Positions 48,235 through 64,000 are shown, numbered from the stretch's first letter. The stretch: DNA of 64,000 nt from Cololabis saira (GCF_033807715.1 NC_084601.1:21656129-21720128), one strand, 5' to 3'. Translations and numbers: made by a program. Notes: generated by a model from the letters alone, not told the origin.

Positions 48235-48545
48235 CTAGGATAGTTTTGATAAAGCTTCAGTGGTTAATGTCTCAGGATGGGAAATGGAATGCTGTGTTTG
48301 GGTTTCGCAGAATATAATGCTGAGTTTTGAAACCAAAAAAACGACATTTTGAACTTCTCTGTCCACAGGACATTGTTCCTTCTGTTTCTTCAGAAGCTGT
48401 TTTGCAAATCGCAGTCGTGCTTTGATGTTGCGTTCCGACAAAATCTCCTGACAACTTTCCAAACAAAATACTTGTTCAGTATTTTTATAATTATGCTGTC
48501 ATTGACATTAACATGTAAAATGATCAATGAGACCTGTAGGGTTTT
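48235..48545 (-). pseudogene. Tc1-like transposase fragment
   Basis: The minus strand reads ERNIKARLRFAKQLLKKQKE, then in a shifted frame FFGFKTQHYILRNPNTAFH. Tc1 transposases have a K-A-R-L-x-F-A-K-x-H-L block before the W-x-x-V-L-W-[ST]-D-E-[ST]-K catalytic aspartate block, and then a KPNTA block. The first and last are recognisable. The catalytic block is degraded to CPVDREVQN. Upstream, to 48545, the DNA still resembles the helix-turn-helix end of such genes. No inverted terminal repeats were found, so it is a fragment. It sits directly beside the LINE 3' end at 48206. Confidence 0.75.
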
Positions 48546-50039
48546 GTTTTGTTTGTTTTTATTGTATTGTCTACACCCTCAACCGCTTTTCTTATACTGT
48601 AGTATGTGTACATGTTGTTGTTTGTTTGAGATCGTATTTGCTAAACACTAAGACCCACAACAATCAGAAGGCTTATGTTTTTATACAGAAAAATATAGGA
48701 TTAACAGAAGGGGTGCATCTTTTTTTTTCTTTGCACAACTGTATAAATACATTTTGAGCAGATTTCATATGCTGTCTTAGATTTGAGTTTCCACTAAAAA
48801 GGAATCTGCCTCCTGTCACAGATCTTTGTTTACGCTTATGAATTAATTTTAAGGAAACTGCAGAGCAACCTGGAAAAAGTTAATTTAATTTTAAATCCAT
48901 CTGGACAGGTATTAAAGCACCCCAGGCAGCAGACTCCACAGAATTCTGTCTGTGAAATGATGCAAATAACACTGTTATGAATGTTAGCAATATAATGTCA
49001 GCTGTAAACACATGGACAGCTGGATTGTATCCATTAGGTGCGTCTAATACTTACATCTTCATAAAAAACAGCACACGTTAGCAGGGGGGAACAGAGTGCA
49101 AGCAAAGTTAATGTGTATGAAATTATTCATAGAAATGTACATTCACACATTTTAAAAACGGTTGTATTGACGACTAACGCATATATTTTGTGTACAGCTC
49201 AAGTTAAAGTAAAAAAAAAAAAATTTCTCATCTCCATTATTCCCACAGGGAATTTTAGCCTGCAGCCACACACCCTCTTCTGTGATTAATGAGTCTCTAT
49301 GAAAAGAACATGTGGCGTTAAAACATTTGATTGATGCTTTGATAATTGGCAAGTCTATCTGCATACATCACACCAGATTTTATTCTCATTTTCAGATACG
49401 TTGATCTGGGAAACGAGACAAACCAGTGAACAAAAAATTGCTTAAGAAAAAGCTGCGCTGTCCTCATGAAAGCAAAGAACTTGACAGCCATGCAGTGTTT
49501 TCAAAGCTCTGTAAGTTTTAATAAGTAGCCAGCCAAGTATTTTTTTTATGCAGTATCCAAAATATGTTAAATCTCTGTTAAAATGAGCCAAATTGTTGTG
49601 CTCTTTTTTGTTTGTTTGAGCTATATTGGTCACCCGGCCCACCTCTTCCTTTGTGAGTGACATGTTGCGTGTTGTGTGTCGTTGCTTCTGGCACATTGTG
49701 CATCTGTGAATTGATAGGCAGGGCCAGAGGACGTGTTGGAGCCAGTCCACAAAGCCAGAGAGTGACAAGGCCAATCAGAGTGACAGCAGAACACGATGCT
49801 TCCTTAGCCCGTTCAACACACACTTCACACACTCCTGCACTTCTGGGACGCACAGCCACCCGGGGAGATGAAGGTTAAAAAAAGAGAAGGGAGGGAGAGG
49901 AAGGAGCAGTGAGGCTGATGCATAAAAAGTAGAAGCAAATTATTTTCACATCGAAGTTCCAAAAATATCATGTCTTATCACTGGGTTGTATTGAGTGCCT
50001 CTGTGCATGCGTGCGTGCATGTGTGTGTGTGTGTTCATT
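48546..50039. other. Unannotated stretch
   Basis: No gene or repeat is recognised. Confidence 0.5.
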
Positions 50040-50050
50040 AAAAGAGTTAA

Positions 50051-50199
50051 ATAGCGGATGGTTCCCTCCTCAAGTTAAGGAGGAGACTTGAGCTCAGTGC
50101 AGGGCCCTCCCGGGGTTGGTAGAGGGTGAGTAATGCCCAGGACTGACTTAGGCATGAGCACTGGGTGATAAAAATGGGAAAAAATCGGGGATAAAAAAA
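50051..50199 (+). mobile_element. Short retro-insertion with poly(A) end and 11-bp duplication
   Basis: The insert begins ATAGCGGATGGTTCCCTCCT and ends CGGGGATAAAAAAAA. AAAAGAGTTAA lies on both sides (50040-50050 and 50200-50210), an exact 11-base duplication. A poly(A) tail plus a duplication of this length is the mark of target-primed reverse transcription by a LINE enzyme. The 149-base body could be a SINE or the 3' end of a LINE; I see no clear polymerase III A/B boxes and no coding part. Confidence 0.75.
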
Positions 50200-50210
50200 A
50201 AAAGAGTTAA

Positions 50211-51660
50211 CAACCATCCATCCACCTATCCTGTTCTATGCCCACTTCAATCCTGTTGCTATCAGTGTATCTATATTTGCCCTTATGGTGTATTTAGAGA
50301 CATCCATGCTTCACATATGTGTTTCTGTATTTAGTAACTTCCTACATATACACACATACACAAAATCTTGCTCTCCCTGTCAATGGGCCTCTTTATCAGC
50401 ATCGCCCCGCTGTTAGCAGCATGATTATGGGAACATGGCATCTGTCAGACATAAAAACGCACATCAGCTTGTCTCTTCTGTCTCCCGTTTACCTTATTTG
50501 GATGACTGTCCTTGATGGAGACAAGGAGATTTATCATTTAAATTCACATTTACTGGCTGTTTCTTCAATATTAACCAAGGCTGAAAACAGTTAAGCATTT
50601 AAGGCTCTGATTATTTTTTGTTTGCATAAATAAACATTGCAAAAGTGGTTCATTATTTAGATTTTTGGGGGGGATCCAAAGTTTAGTTCATGCTCCCTTG
50701 TCCATGCAAGGTGAAAGTTCACATCAAAATGTAAAAATCAACATTCAGTCCAGGAACTGATAAACAATGAAAATAACAGGTGGCAGAGAAAAATAATGGG
50801 GAACAGAAATACAATAATCCATGGAGAGTGGATGGTTTGCAATGGTACCATTGGAGGGTGTTCCAGAGGAACATTGGAGAAGTTCTCTTAGCCGACAGGG
50901 AGCATGAGGTAGGCAGTTCTGTTTACATACACAGCTACATAAAGAATTTAAATTCAGCTGTGAGCTGTTTCATACGGTCCACCGGCAGAGGCATCCTCGT
51001 CAAGTATCAACAACCCCATATCCAAAAAGACTGTAGCACATCCTTCTCCTCCATGTTGCCATCACCAGGAGGGAGGATTACTTTTATTCCCATGGCCAGT
51101 GCATCCACTGATCCACACCATTCCACACATGTCAGGATCTTTCTTTCTACACTTCTCCTATGTTTATTACATACTGTACCTACAATTTTATTAGTCAGCT
51201 ACTGTACAGCACCAGAACAAGTAAACACATTTAACCATATTTCACAAGAGAGGAAAAGGCTGTTAACCGTTAACTATTCCTACTTGACTAATAGTTTTTC
51301 TTGATAGCTTGGAGGCCGAGACAACATCTTGTGTTCCTCGAGGGATAACTGGGTAAATTTGCTGTGCGGGTTCAATGTTATAATGACTTAAAGCAGGAAA
51401 AAATAAGAGTTTTTTTTTCATGTTGTTAAATTATCACTTTCAGTTGCATTTGAAGGGATATTGGATTACGTTTAGGAAATGTTGTCAAGCTCTCATGGTC
51501 TCCCATCCCCACTATTGGCAAAAATCAGCCTTTGAACTCCCACCCCAATCATCTCTTGCAGCAACTGCATTTTGCTTTATGGTGCCATATCCCACATCAA
51601 CAATGGTGAAACTACCTCACAGTGCTACAATAAACGTCATGGAAGAATTGAATAAGAGAC
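50211..51660. other. Unannotated stretch
   Basis: It includes a 174-codon open frame (50780-51304, GTG start) that has no recognised domain. No repeat copy was found. Confidence 0.5.
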
Positions 51661-52138
51661 TTAAAGGAGACCTATTATGGCATTTATTGTATATTTTAAA
51701 CAGGCCTTGAATGTCTTAAAAACAATCTAAAGCTTGTTTTTTCTACATAAATCAGAAATTCAGCCTGTGGGCCATGTCTCTAGTTTTACCGCTTCTAACC
51801 TCCTTCTCTATGAGGGATTCTGAGTGGGCGGGGAGGCTATGATAATGAGGCCCTGTGCTGATTGGCTGCCTGAATGACGTGTAGCAGGGGAGGGAACAAA
51901 GCCTCTCCGGGCAGAAGAGCAGCGGCTCTGTACACAATTAAAGCATGTGCGATGCGAGCTTCAGTGACAAAATCAATTCCATTGCTTTATTTTCTATTGG
52001 CCTGTCCTAACTGGCCGCGAGTTTAACGGTTTCAGTGTGCACAGAGAGCGTCCGATGTCACGCAGCTCGACGCGATAGTCGGGCGCTCGCATGCGGTTAC
52101 ACGGTGTAAACGACTCCGTGGGATCTTAAGCCTGAATT

Positions 52139-52215
52139 ACGGTTCTGCGTTAAATCGACACGTACCCTACGCCGTAGGGTCTGCATTGGTTTAACGCGGA
52201 ACCATAAATCAGCCT
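52139..52215. mobile_element. Palindromic foldback MITE, copy 5 (shortened)
   Basis: AGCCTGAATTACGGTTCTGC and GGAACCATAAATCAGCCT are the ends, and TTA flanks both (52136-52138 and 52216-52218). Most of the centre is deleted, as in the copy at 21709-21782. Confidence 0.8.
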
Positions 52216-52405
52216 TTAGTTACCTGAAGGGAACGGGTCACCTCGTCTTCACACTAATTCACACAGGAAGATTTAATTGAATTCTAAACAGGGACACCAC
52301 AGTTATTTACTCCGATTCCTCATCATTTCATTTCTTATGTTACAAGACAAATGAATCATGTTAACTGTAAAGAAATCACAACACTGAATTTTCACAAATG
52401 GCAAC

Positions 52406-52411
52406 TTTATT
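52406..52411 (-). terminator. Poly(A) signal AATAAA
   Basis: A canonical AATAAA on the minus strand, about 60 bases below the stop codon of the putative minigene. AATAAA is frequent in AT-rich DNA, so its value depends on the gene call. Confidence 0.35.
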
Positions 52412-52471
52412 GTTAAAAAAAATAAAATAACATAAGTTGTATATGAATAACATTTATGCACTATTGCTGAC

Positions 52472-52745
52472 TCAAGGAAGGACCGTGCGTCTTCTGAAGG
52501 TGTCGTTGAACAGTTTCAGGTGCATTGCTTGGAAGATCTGAAACCATAAACAGAAAAAAATGTATAACGGTACTAATAGAGCTCTGTAACACGGAGTAAC
52601 ACCGGAGCTAAGCTAAATACTTAGCCCATGCAAAGATCATACATATAAAATTAAGGTCACTTACCGCTGACTCGTGTGCAGTTGCCGGGTCCGTATTGTT
52701 GGTACTGATCCTTTTATGAGGGTAAGTATCGATGCAAAACCTCAT
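52472..52745 (-). CDS. Putative two-exon minigene in TTAA element
   Basis: Exon 1 (52745-52665) is ATG plus 26 codons, beginning MRFCIDTYPHKRISTN and ending ATAHESA, followed by GTAAGT. The 127-base intron (52664-52538) ends TTTATGGTTTCAG. Exon 2 (52537-52472) joins in phase and gives IFQAMHLKLFNDTFRRRTVL, P, stop. A poly(A) signal AATAAA lies about 60 bases further on (52411-52406). The product would have 48 residues with a basic end. Exon 1 and its donor are kept in the copy at 22152-22072, with three amino-acid differences. I recognise no family. It may be part of a longer transposon gene with missing exons, a captured host exon pair, or chance. Confidence 0.3.
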
Positions 52746-53064
52746 TAGTACTCTCCCTCGCTGTGGAAACAGCCACCGCTTCTAAACAATGGCTGAAGCT
52801 CCAGCCGGCGGAGTTAGTTGTGGGCGTGGTTTCAGCAGCGGAGGCCAACCTATGGAAATCTGCTCCCGTCGTGACTCACGACAGGAGCAGAATCTGAACG
52901 GCTCGTAGAAGTCACATGACACTGGAAGATTCATCCGGGCGGCTGTACAGACACTGCAGAATTTGGTTGCTTTCCACCTTCCCTGTGTTGGCAGGGTGAG
53001 GGGAGACCACTTTATATATGTTAAAGCAAGAAAAAACGTGTTTTTCATAATAGGTCCCCTTTAA

Positions 53065-55084
53065 GAAAGCCATGCTGTAAGAGAATATGAAAGAATAAAT
53101 GAGCAAGACTGCTGTTTGGTACAAAAGCACAAACAACAGTTAGTGGATTATTTATGTTCAGTTATCGTAATGTGTCCATTTGTAAAGTTATTTTTGATAT
53201 TTTAATTCCTAGAGCGCAGGACTCCCCCACTTACTCAGGTCATATTGGGTTTACAATGTCACGCTTAAACTAGTTTGAAACAGCCACTGTTTTGGAGCAG
53301 CCTTAAAGCACTGCCTCTAGTAAGCACTTGTTGTGCAAATATCCAACAAGCCAAATGAGTTGAAAGTCAATTGCACAAGAGAAAAACAAAAAAAACAAAA
53401 AAGTAAAGTTGCTATATAAGACGCATACATTTTTGTGGTTTCTACAAAATATTTTTTGGCATTATTGCCAGGTGACAGGAGACAGGAGGTGTGGAAAGGA
53501 AAAACTCCCCTTTAACAGGAAGACACCTCTGGCAGAACAAGACTCTGTAAGGACAACCATCTGCCTCGACCTATTGGAGGTTGAGAGGACAGGAATGAGG
53601 AGAGAACGGCAACAACAGATCAGAAACACTGTCTGGGAAGAAGGAACACAGGTTAATAACAACAACAATGATGGCATTAAATGAGTTGGAGTAGAAGAGA
53701 AAAGAATGAGAAGAGGTGCATCATGAGAGGTGGCCCAGCAGTCTAGGCCTATAGCAGCGTAACTAAGGGATGTTTCAGGGCAGCTGGACTATCTCTGAGT
53801 ATGAGCTTTGTCAAAAAGGAAGGTTTAACGGTTAATCATAAAGGTAGAGAGGGTGTCTGCTTCCTGACGTCTGCTGGTTCCACAGGAGAGGAATCTGGTA
53901 ACTGAGGGTTCTACCTCCCAATCGACTTTTAGAAACTATAGGACCTACAGTAAACTTGAGTCTGAGAGCGAAGTGCTCTGCTTGGAAAATATTAAACTAT
54001 TTAAGATATGATGACGCTTGGTCAATAAGAACTATATATGTGAGGAAACAAATTCTTGTCATCCTTTTCTGTTGTTTTTGAAGACATTTCACCTTCCATA
54101 TGGGAAGCATCCTCAGTTTTCATTCAAACTGAGAAAGGTCCTGGATGACTTAGAGTATACACCACTGTGCTGCCTTATATGATTCTGAAAAGTCAAGTAT
54201 GTATTTTTATGAAACTGCAAGGATTTGATTTATACAGTGTAGGTTACTGTGATTATCTGATTTGTGGGCTGTGAAAATAGCTAATAAGAGGCTCTGCATC
54301 ATCAGTGCAATGCATTATAGGATAAAAAAAGATGGTCTTAAAATAGAGATAACATAAGTGATGGATAGAGAGAGTCTGAGAACAAATGACGGTGCTTTTT
54401 TTCATGGACAGATGCCTGTCACTGCAGTAAGATGTGTGCACGCTGCAGCTATTTTTGTGAAGAATAAAGTACACTCAATTTCACCTCTAAATTTTTAACA
54501 TATTAGGCCATAATAAAAGTTATCAGGTCCTTAACAGGTCTTAAAATGAGGTAGAAACATCCTTGGAAGAACAACAAAACATGGCATATTATTTAGCAAG
54601 CAATTATTTAGTAATTGAATACCAAGCTAAAATTCAGTGTGTGAAAAAACTGAGAGCACCTTTACTGTCTTCATGGGGATTCAAGATCCATCTACATTAG
54701 GCTGAAAATTCATTATAAATATCTTCTGCTGCAGATTGCCATAATAGTGACTTTCTGTTTTCTCCCCTTACTCTCTTCTTTACATTCATGAACCTACTAT
54801 GGCCTCTAGAGGTGGATAAAACATCTCCACCCCTTACTTGAAAAAATGCTTGTTACCTACTAGGGAAGCAAAGGACAATGCGACTTCTAAATAACTTGTT
54901 AGCATGGAACATTTTAAACATAACCTAACATAACTATAATACCTATTTACATTACATTTCCCAATGCAAGGATTGGTGAACTAGTCTGTCCATCTGAGGC
55001 CGCCAATAAAGTTCACATAGCCATTGTTTTGTACTTACTATGACCTGGTGTGCATCGTGTGCCAGGTAAACCAAGGTATGTTGT
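53065..55084. other. Unannotated stretch
   Basis: No repeat copy or gene is recognised. Confidence 0.5.
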
Positions 55085-55435
55085 AGGGAAACAGGAACAA
55101 TGTACCAGTCCTCACCTCTGAGGACCAGATCATCCGATGAAGAAGGTTCATGTCAAATCAGGAAGTACAGCATCAGAAAAACGATCCGTGTCCGCCTGGC
55201 GAGCCAACAGGCATAGCTTGGGACACTGTGTAGATGAAGATATAAAATCCTTCATAGACAATGTTTAAAATACGGATGCAACCATATCTGGCTTCTCCAC
55301 AGCAGGCGCATCTGTAGACAATTGCAGACGTGACAGGCAATCAACGGCCTGATTCAGTGATCCAGGTCTGTATTGTATATCATAGGTGAAGCATAATAAG
55401 TAGGCTGACCATCTGGCAACCCTCATCCCTGCATA

Positions 55436-55675
55436 TGTAACAGAGTTTTGTTGTTGACTCCACTTGCCACCTATTACTTTTTAGATAGTACCAGTATCGT
55501 GAGAGTTCATTGGTTGGCGTGACTTTCCTCCGTCTATAAATACTGGCTGTGACGTTGACGCAGTACCAGAATGAGAGGATTGAGTTCACGGCAATAAATG
55601 TCAGGTGAAAAATCCAAGGAGTGTCGGTCCCTTACTAACACAACGCAGACGAAAGGAAGCTGAACAACTGTTACA
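55436..55675 (+). mobile_element. Solo LTR with 4-bp duplication
   Basis: It starts TGTAACAG and ends CTGTTACA, an eight-base perfect inversion with the canonical TG...CA ends. CATA flanks it on both sides (55432-55435 and 55676-55679). In plus orientation it has TATAAATA (55535-55542) and AATAAA (55593-55598) in the spacing of an LTR promoter and poly(A) signal. A solo LTR forms when the two LTRs of an inserted element recombine. The family is unknown; the 4-bp duplication allows Ty3/gypsy. Confidence 0.85.
55535..55542 (+). promoter_or_regulatory. TATA box of the solo LTR
   Basis: TATAAATA lies 100 bases into the LTR and 50 bases ahead of its AATAAA, as expected for U3-R organisation. Confidence 0.6.
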
Positions 55676-56039
55676 CATAGGTGATGCATTTAGCTTGGTG
55701 GTCTGTTCTCAGTGTGAAGAGTAGGTCCCAAAGATATAGAAAATATAGAAGATATAGACTCAAACAAGAGCCTATTTTTCCACTGTAGAGTATTTTCTTT
55801 CAGCAGTGGCGAGGGTTGTTACAAAAGTAACAACACGTTCAGTGTCGTCAGCATTTGGCTGAGTCAGCACACCACCTAGCCCATAGACCGATGCATCTGT
55901 AGTCACAAATACTGGAAGGGCAGGTTCAAATAATGCAAGCTCTGGACTGTCTAGGAACTGCTGTTTTAAGGCGTTGAAGAAGCAATCAGCAGCCACAGTC
56001 CAGATATAGCAGCAAAGTCAGGCAGGAATTTACTATATC

Positions 56040-56660
56040 ATGAGATGATTCCCAAGAAGGATTGCAGAGAGGCAAGATCATGAAGGACTTGGGCATCTCA
56101 AATAGCAACAATACGATCCATATCCAGCTGAATGCCCTCACTGGAGATCAAATGGCCCAAAAATCTAAAGCTGGACTGACTGAATAAGCATATTGTATAT
56201 AAAGCATCAGGATAGAGTCTGTTAGGCGTTGAAGAACTGCAGATAGATGTCTGTCATGCTCCACTTTAGAGGGGCAAGCCACAATAACATCATCCAAATA
56301 ATTGTGTACACCAGGTATATCCTTGAGCATTGACTCCATCATTTTTGGGAGGCAGACGGAGCAGGGGCCAAGCTCATAGGGATACGACAGCATCAAAACA
56401 GACACTCATGTGTTATGAAGACTGTCAGATCACGGCTATCTGTATGCAATGGAAGTTGACAGTAAGCAAAGGCCAGAACTATGTTGGAGAAGATAGAAGA
56501 AGCCCAGAGCTCTCCCATCCATGTGGGGCAGGGGGTAACTTTCTGCATTAATGGCCTTATTGGGCTAGCTCAAGTCCAAACGCAGGCAAGATCTGCCACC
56601 CTTTCTGGTTTTAACCATGATTAGGGAAATCCATGGTGAGGCGTTAATGTGTTAAATTAT
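56040..56660 (-). pseudogene. Ty3/gypsy reverse transcriptase remnant
   Basis: SPWISLIMVKTRKGG (near 56635-56590), ESYPLPHMD (near 56535) and KMMESMLKDIPGVHNYLDDV (near 56345-56285) are fingers and palm motifs; YLDD is the catalytic Y-x-D-D. FLGHLISSEGI follows in the thumb region. These fall in at least three frames. Other resemblances such as SFLGIIS near 56050 continue towards RNase H. Confidence 0.85.
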
Positions 56661-56862
56661 GCCTCTGTCATAACCCTAGTAAATTAATCAGAGAGCGAGT
56701 GGTAGGCAACGTAGATTCTGCTGAACTGGGACTGCATCAGTCCAAACCTGAACTTTGTGCACAAATCTTGCAATGCAACCAACTGCATCGAGAGCAGTCC
56801 CTGGTGACGTGACAGGTGCAGCTGAACTCTGGTCCGTGTAAATGGGCATGCTACACTGAGAG

Positions 56863-57219
56863 TCATAGGTCAGTGTCCATTGCAGAGTCCATGTCCACTA
56901 AAGCAGAGCCTCCCTGTACTACATAGAGAGAAGCTGAATCCTTTCTGTTGTCAAGCAAGAAAGTAACCCGCAAACAGCCCACCGCCTGTTCTACAAAGGT
57001 GACCAGTTTAACCTTAGGGATGGAAAGCAGGCATCCAGAGAGACATGTGTTGTATAGTGCCTCTGTAATGATAGACACCGTGTGACACACTGTGTCCACT
57101 GGCAGATCACAGTCCATGGCTTCCCCAGAGGCAACCTCAGTGTGCCCTTTGCAGAGTAGTCTGTCAGTTGTTGCAGCATCTTTTGGGGCCGTCATAAGCA
57201 CAGTTACGTCAGGCTCCAT
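56863..57219 (-). pseudogene. Ty3/gypsy protease remnant
   Basis: The frame holds LPVDTVCHTVSIITEALYNT where active elements have a D-T-G-[AS]-x-x-[ST] catalytic motif followed by S-I-[IL]-x-E-x-L-Y. The catalytic D and T remain but the glycine is lost. The end, SALVDMDSAMDTDL, corresponds to the L-L-G-M-D-L end of the domain. It follows gag and precedes the reverse transcriptase as expected. Confidence 0.7.
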
Positions 57220-57230
57220 TTCTCTGACTT

Positions 57231-57965
57231 GCTTAGCTGAGCGGCAAACTTGTAAAATCTTACCACACTTGTTGCATAAAGCTTTGGCTGCAAGGCATTC
57301 GGTAGCATTGGCTAGATGATTGGCAGAACTGTTATGGTAGCAGATGCACTGAATCTGCTGTGCATTCTTTTTTGGAAAAGCTTCCAGGGCTGTGGCCTGT
57401 GCTGCGTGACGGCATGTACGGTTACACCCTCTGTGAGCATTTTAGCAGACTGTAATGCTTGCACTTGGCATACAAGAGTAATAGTAGAGACCAACGACGG
57501 TGACAATTGCATTAACAGTCTCTCCCAGACCTCTAGTAGATAAGCTTTTTCAACAAGTTGATCTCTGAGCATATCATTTTTCATAGCTGCATAAGCACAT
57601 GTGGAAACCAACTGACGTAGGGCATCGAGGTACTGAGGTATTGTCTCATCGGCATGCTGCGCTCTCTGCCTGAAGATGTGAAGTGCGGCTACAATGATGA
57701 CTTTAGGTGTCTAATGTAGCTCCAAAGCGACCATGGCATTGTCATATGAAGTACCTGTGACTGGTAGGGTGGAGAATAGACGTTGTCTTTCAGAACTGAG
57801 GCTGTGAATAAGCATGCAGAGACGTCTAGCATCCAGCCATGAGTTTCCGGTAGCATGGGTAGCTATCGTGTCAAATTTCACAGAGCAACATTTTTTTGTG
57901 TGTGTAATGTTCTTCTGTGGTGTCATGTGGTTAGTGCTAAGTGAAGTGAAACATCTGCATTTCAA
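57231..57965 (-). pseudogene. Ty3/gypsy gag remnant
   Basis: The N-terminal piece (57965-57711) has SSERQRLFSTLPVTGTSYDN, matching the E-x-Q-R-I-F-x-x-L-P block of fish gypsy gag. The next piece (57611-57312) has YAAMKNDMLRDQLVEKAYLL and a following V-W-E-R-L-L, the usual capsid-end motif. Further on, in another frame, come CICYHNSSANHLANATECLA and CNKCGK...VCRS, which resemble two CCHC-type knuckles, the second lacking its histidine. In a live element gag packages the RNA. At least two frameshifts are needed to connect these parts. Confidence 0.8.
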
Positions 57966-57990
57966 AAAAATAACAACACTAGCTTGACCA

Positions 57991-63409
<5,419 letters not shown>

Positions 63410-63748
63410 AACTGAAGAACAGAGGGACTGTGGGGGGTCAGTTTGACCAACAACAAACCGGACTGTGCAATAACCAGGACAGTGCAATAACTACAGTGTG
63501 CAATAGTACACTATTACATAACATGTATTTCTTTTCTATCCATAGAATTCTATTTATGGCACTGGACCTTTTTTTTTTATTTATTTATTTATTTTATCTT
63601 TATTATACATTTTTCATCTTTATATGGGTGTTTGGTTTTTTGGGTGTTTGATTTGTATATGACAGTGCTGTGTGAGTGAGATGGAAATGTCAATTTCCCC
63701 AAGGGAACCTCCCAAAGGGATTGATAAAGTTGTTTGAATCTGAATCTT
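63410..63748 (+). mobile_element. LINE 3' untranslated end
   Basis: It has CTGTGCAATAA repeats, a T-rich TTTATTTATTTATT segment and the terminal CAATTTCCCCAAGGGAACCT plus GGGATTGATAAAGTTG, a combination seen at the 3' ends of a teleost LINE group. No coding part remains. Confidence 0.6.
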
Positions 63749-63772
63749 TTATACATAGATTCAAACCAGTTG

Positions 63773-64000
63773 TCATCAAATCAAATCAAACTTTATTTAT
63801 ACAGCATTTTTCATACAATGGAAGTGCAAAGTGCAAACATAATCAAATCAACACCAACATATAAAAACTCAGGCACTCATGATTAAAAACATGCATCAGG
63901 TCATTTTTACACACATCCTCACATTGACACCCACACAGCAAACATATTTTTGACATGTCTGTAATTAATCAATACTGACTGTGATCCTTAACACTGCCAA
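63773..64000 (-). mobile_element. LINE 3' end (L2-like), runs off the window
   Basis: On the minus strand it ends with CTGTATAAATAAAGTTTGAT and TTGAT tandem units (63773-63800), as in L2-like LINEs. Only untranslated sequence is seen before the window ends. Confidence 0.55.

Larger units (their letters stand above)
51665..53060. mobile_element. TTAA-flanked element family 2, full copy
   Basis: TTAA at 51661-51664 and 53061-53064 flanks the inverted ends AGGAGACCTATTATGG and CATAATAGGTCCCCT. A second, right-truncated copy is at 21425-22448. The TTAA duplication points to piggyBac-type mobilisation. Inside are a palindromic MITE (52139-52215), a GC-rich segment, and on the minus strand a possible two-exon minigene with a poly(A) signal. 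No transposase is encoded. Confidence 0.8.
55330..55996 (-). pseudogene. Ty3/gypsy RNase H remnant, interrupted by an LTR
   Basis: VFVTTDASVYGLGGVLTQ (near 55910-55850) holds the T-D-A-S catalytic start of RNase H, and ERKYSTVEK its usual C-terminal helix start. LFTLRTDHQA lies just above the inserted LTR; RWSAYLLCFTYDIQYRPGS and DCLSRL lie below it. Taking out the LTR and one copy of its CATA duplication puts the two sides back in one frame, so the insertion hit an otherwise contiguous domain. Confidence 0.85.
55085..57990 (-). mobile_element. Ty3/gypsy retrotransposon, internal part, decayed
   Basis: Reading down the minus strand, gag (from about 57965), zinc knuckles (57305-57235), protease (57219-56863), reverse transcriptase (about 56660-56040) and RNase H (55996 to about 55330) follow in the canonical Ty3/gypsy order. 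Integrase and both flanking LTRs are absent or beyond recognition. Multiple frameshifts and stops show it is dead. A 240-base solo LTR is inserted in the RNase H region. Confidence 0.85.

Noticed and set aside
50780..51304. A 174-codon frame without ATG start
   Set aside because: It starts at GTG after a weak acceptor-like AACAG, has no domain I recognise, and its length is possible by chance in 64 kb.

Overview
This window looks like non-coding DNA from a ray-finned (teleost-like) fish nuclear genome. The evidence is the repeat content, not a recognised host gene. It is AT-rich with long CA/TG and TA microsatellites. It holds relics of LINEs (L2-like and an RTE/Rex-like family), Tc1/mariner, pogo, hAT, PIF/Harbinger-like, TTAA-targeting and Ty3/gypsy elements. 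There are no operons, no bacterial-style genes and no CRISPR array. I could not identify any host protein-coding gene with confidence; species and chromosome cannot be stated.

Layout. 1-5.7 kb: an interspersed repeat (313-1152), a weak relic of a transposon protein (1563-2388, minus) and a possible promoter with a 37-codon ORF (2790-3083). 5.7-8.04 kb: a 5'-truncated LINE on the minus strand with a 12-bp target duplication, split by a Harbinger-like element. 11.2-14 kb: a second interspersed-repeat copy, a TTAA-flanked element carrying a palindromic MITE, and an L2 fragment. 14.9-15.8 kb: unexplained candidate exons on the minus strand. 17.8-19.3 kb: a pogo-type element split by a MITE. 20-26.7 kb: LINE scraps, a truncated TTAA element, a roughly 3.2-kb foldback structure with 640-bp inverted arms, and a GC-rich block with a 29-bp minisatellite.

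27.7-41.8 kb: a second copy of the MITE found in the pogo element, a hAT element with a perfect 8-bp target duplication, a Harbinger copy holding two nested insertions, a BED-finger hAT relic holding a TTAA MITE flanked by 65-bp direct repeats, and the third interspersed-repeat copy. 46.9-53.1 kb: a LINE 3' end with TA microsatellites, a Tc1 relic, a short poly(A) retro-insertion and a full TTAA element that may encode a two-exon minigene. 55-58 kb: a decayed Ty3/gypsy element on the minus strand, interrupted by a solo LTR. 58.2-64 kb: a TG microsatellite, otherwise plain sequence, and two LINE 3' ends.

The clearest story is a record of nested transposition. Several insertions are bounded exactly by target duplications or by comparison with an uninterrupted copy elsewhere in the window, so relative ages can be read directly. 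The observations most worth following up are the 65-bp duplication bounded by TTAA on both sides, the conserved spliced mini-ORF in the TTAA element, the foldback structure and the candidate exons at 14.9-15.8 kb.
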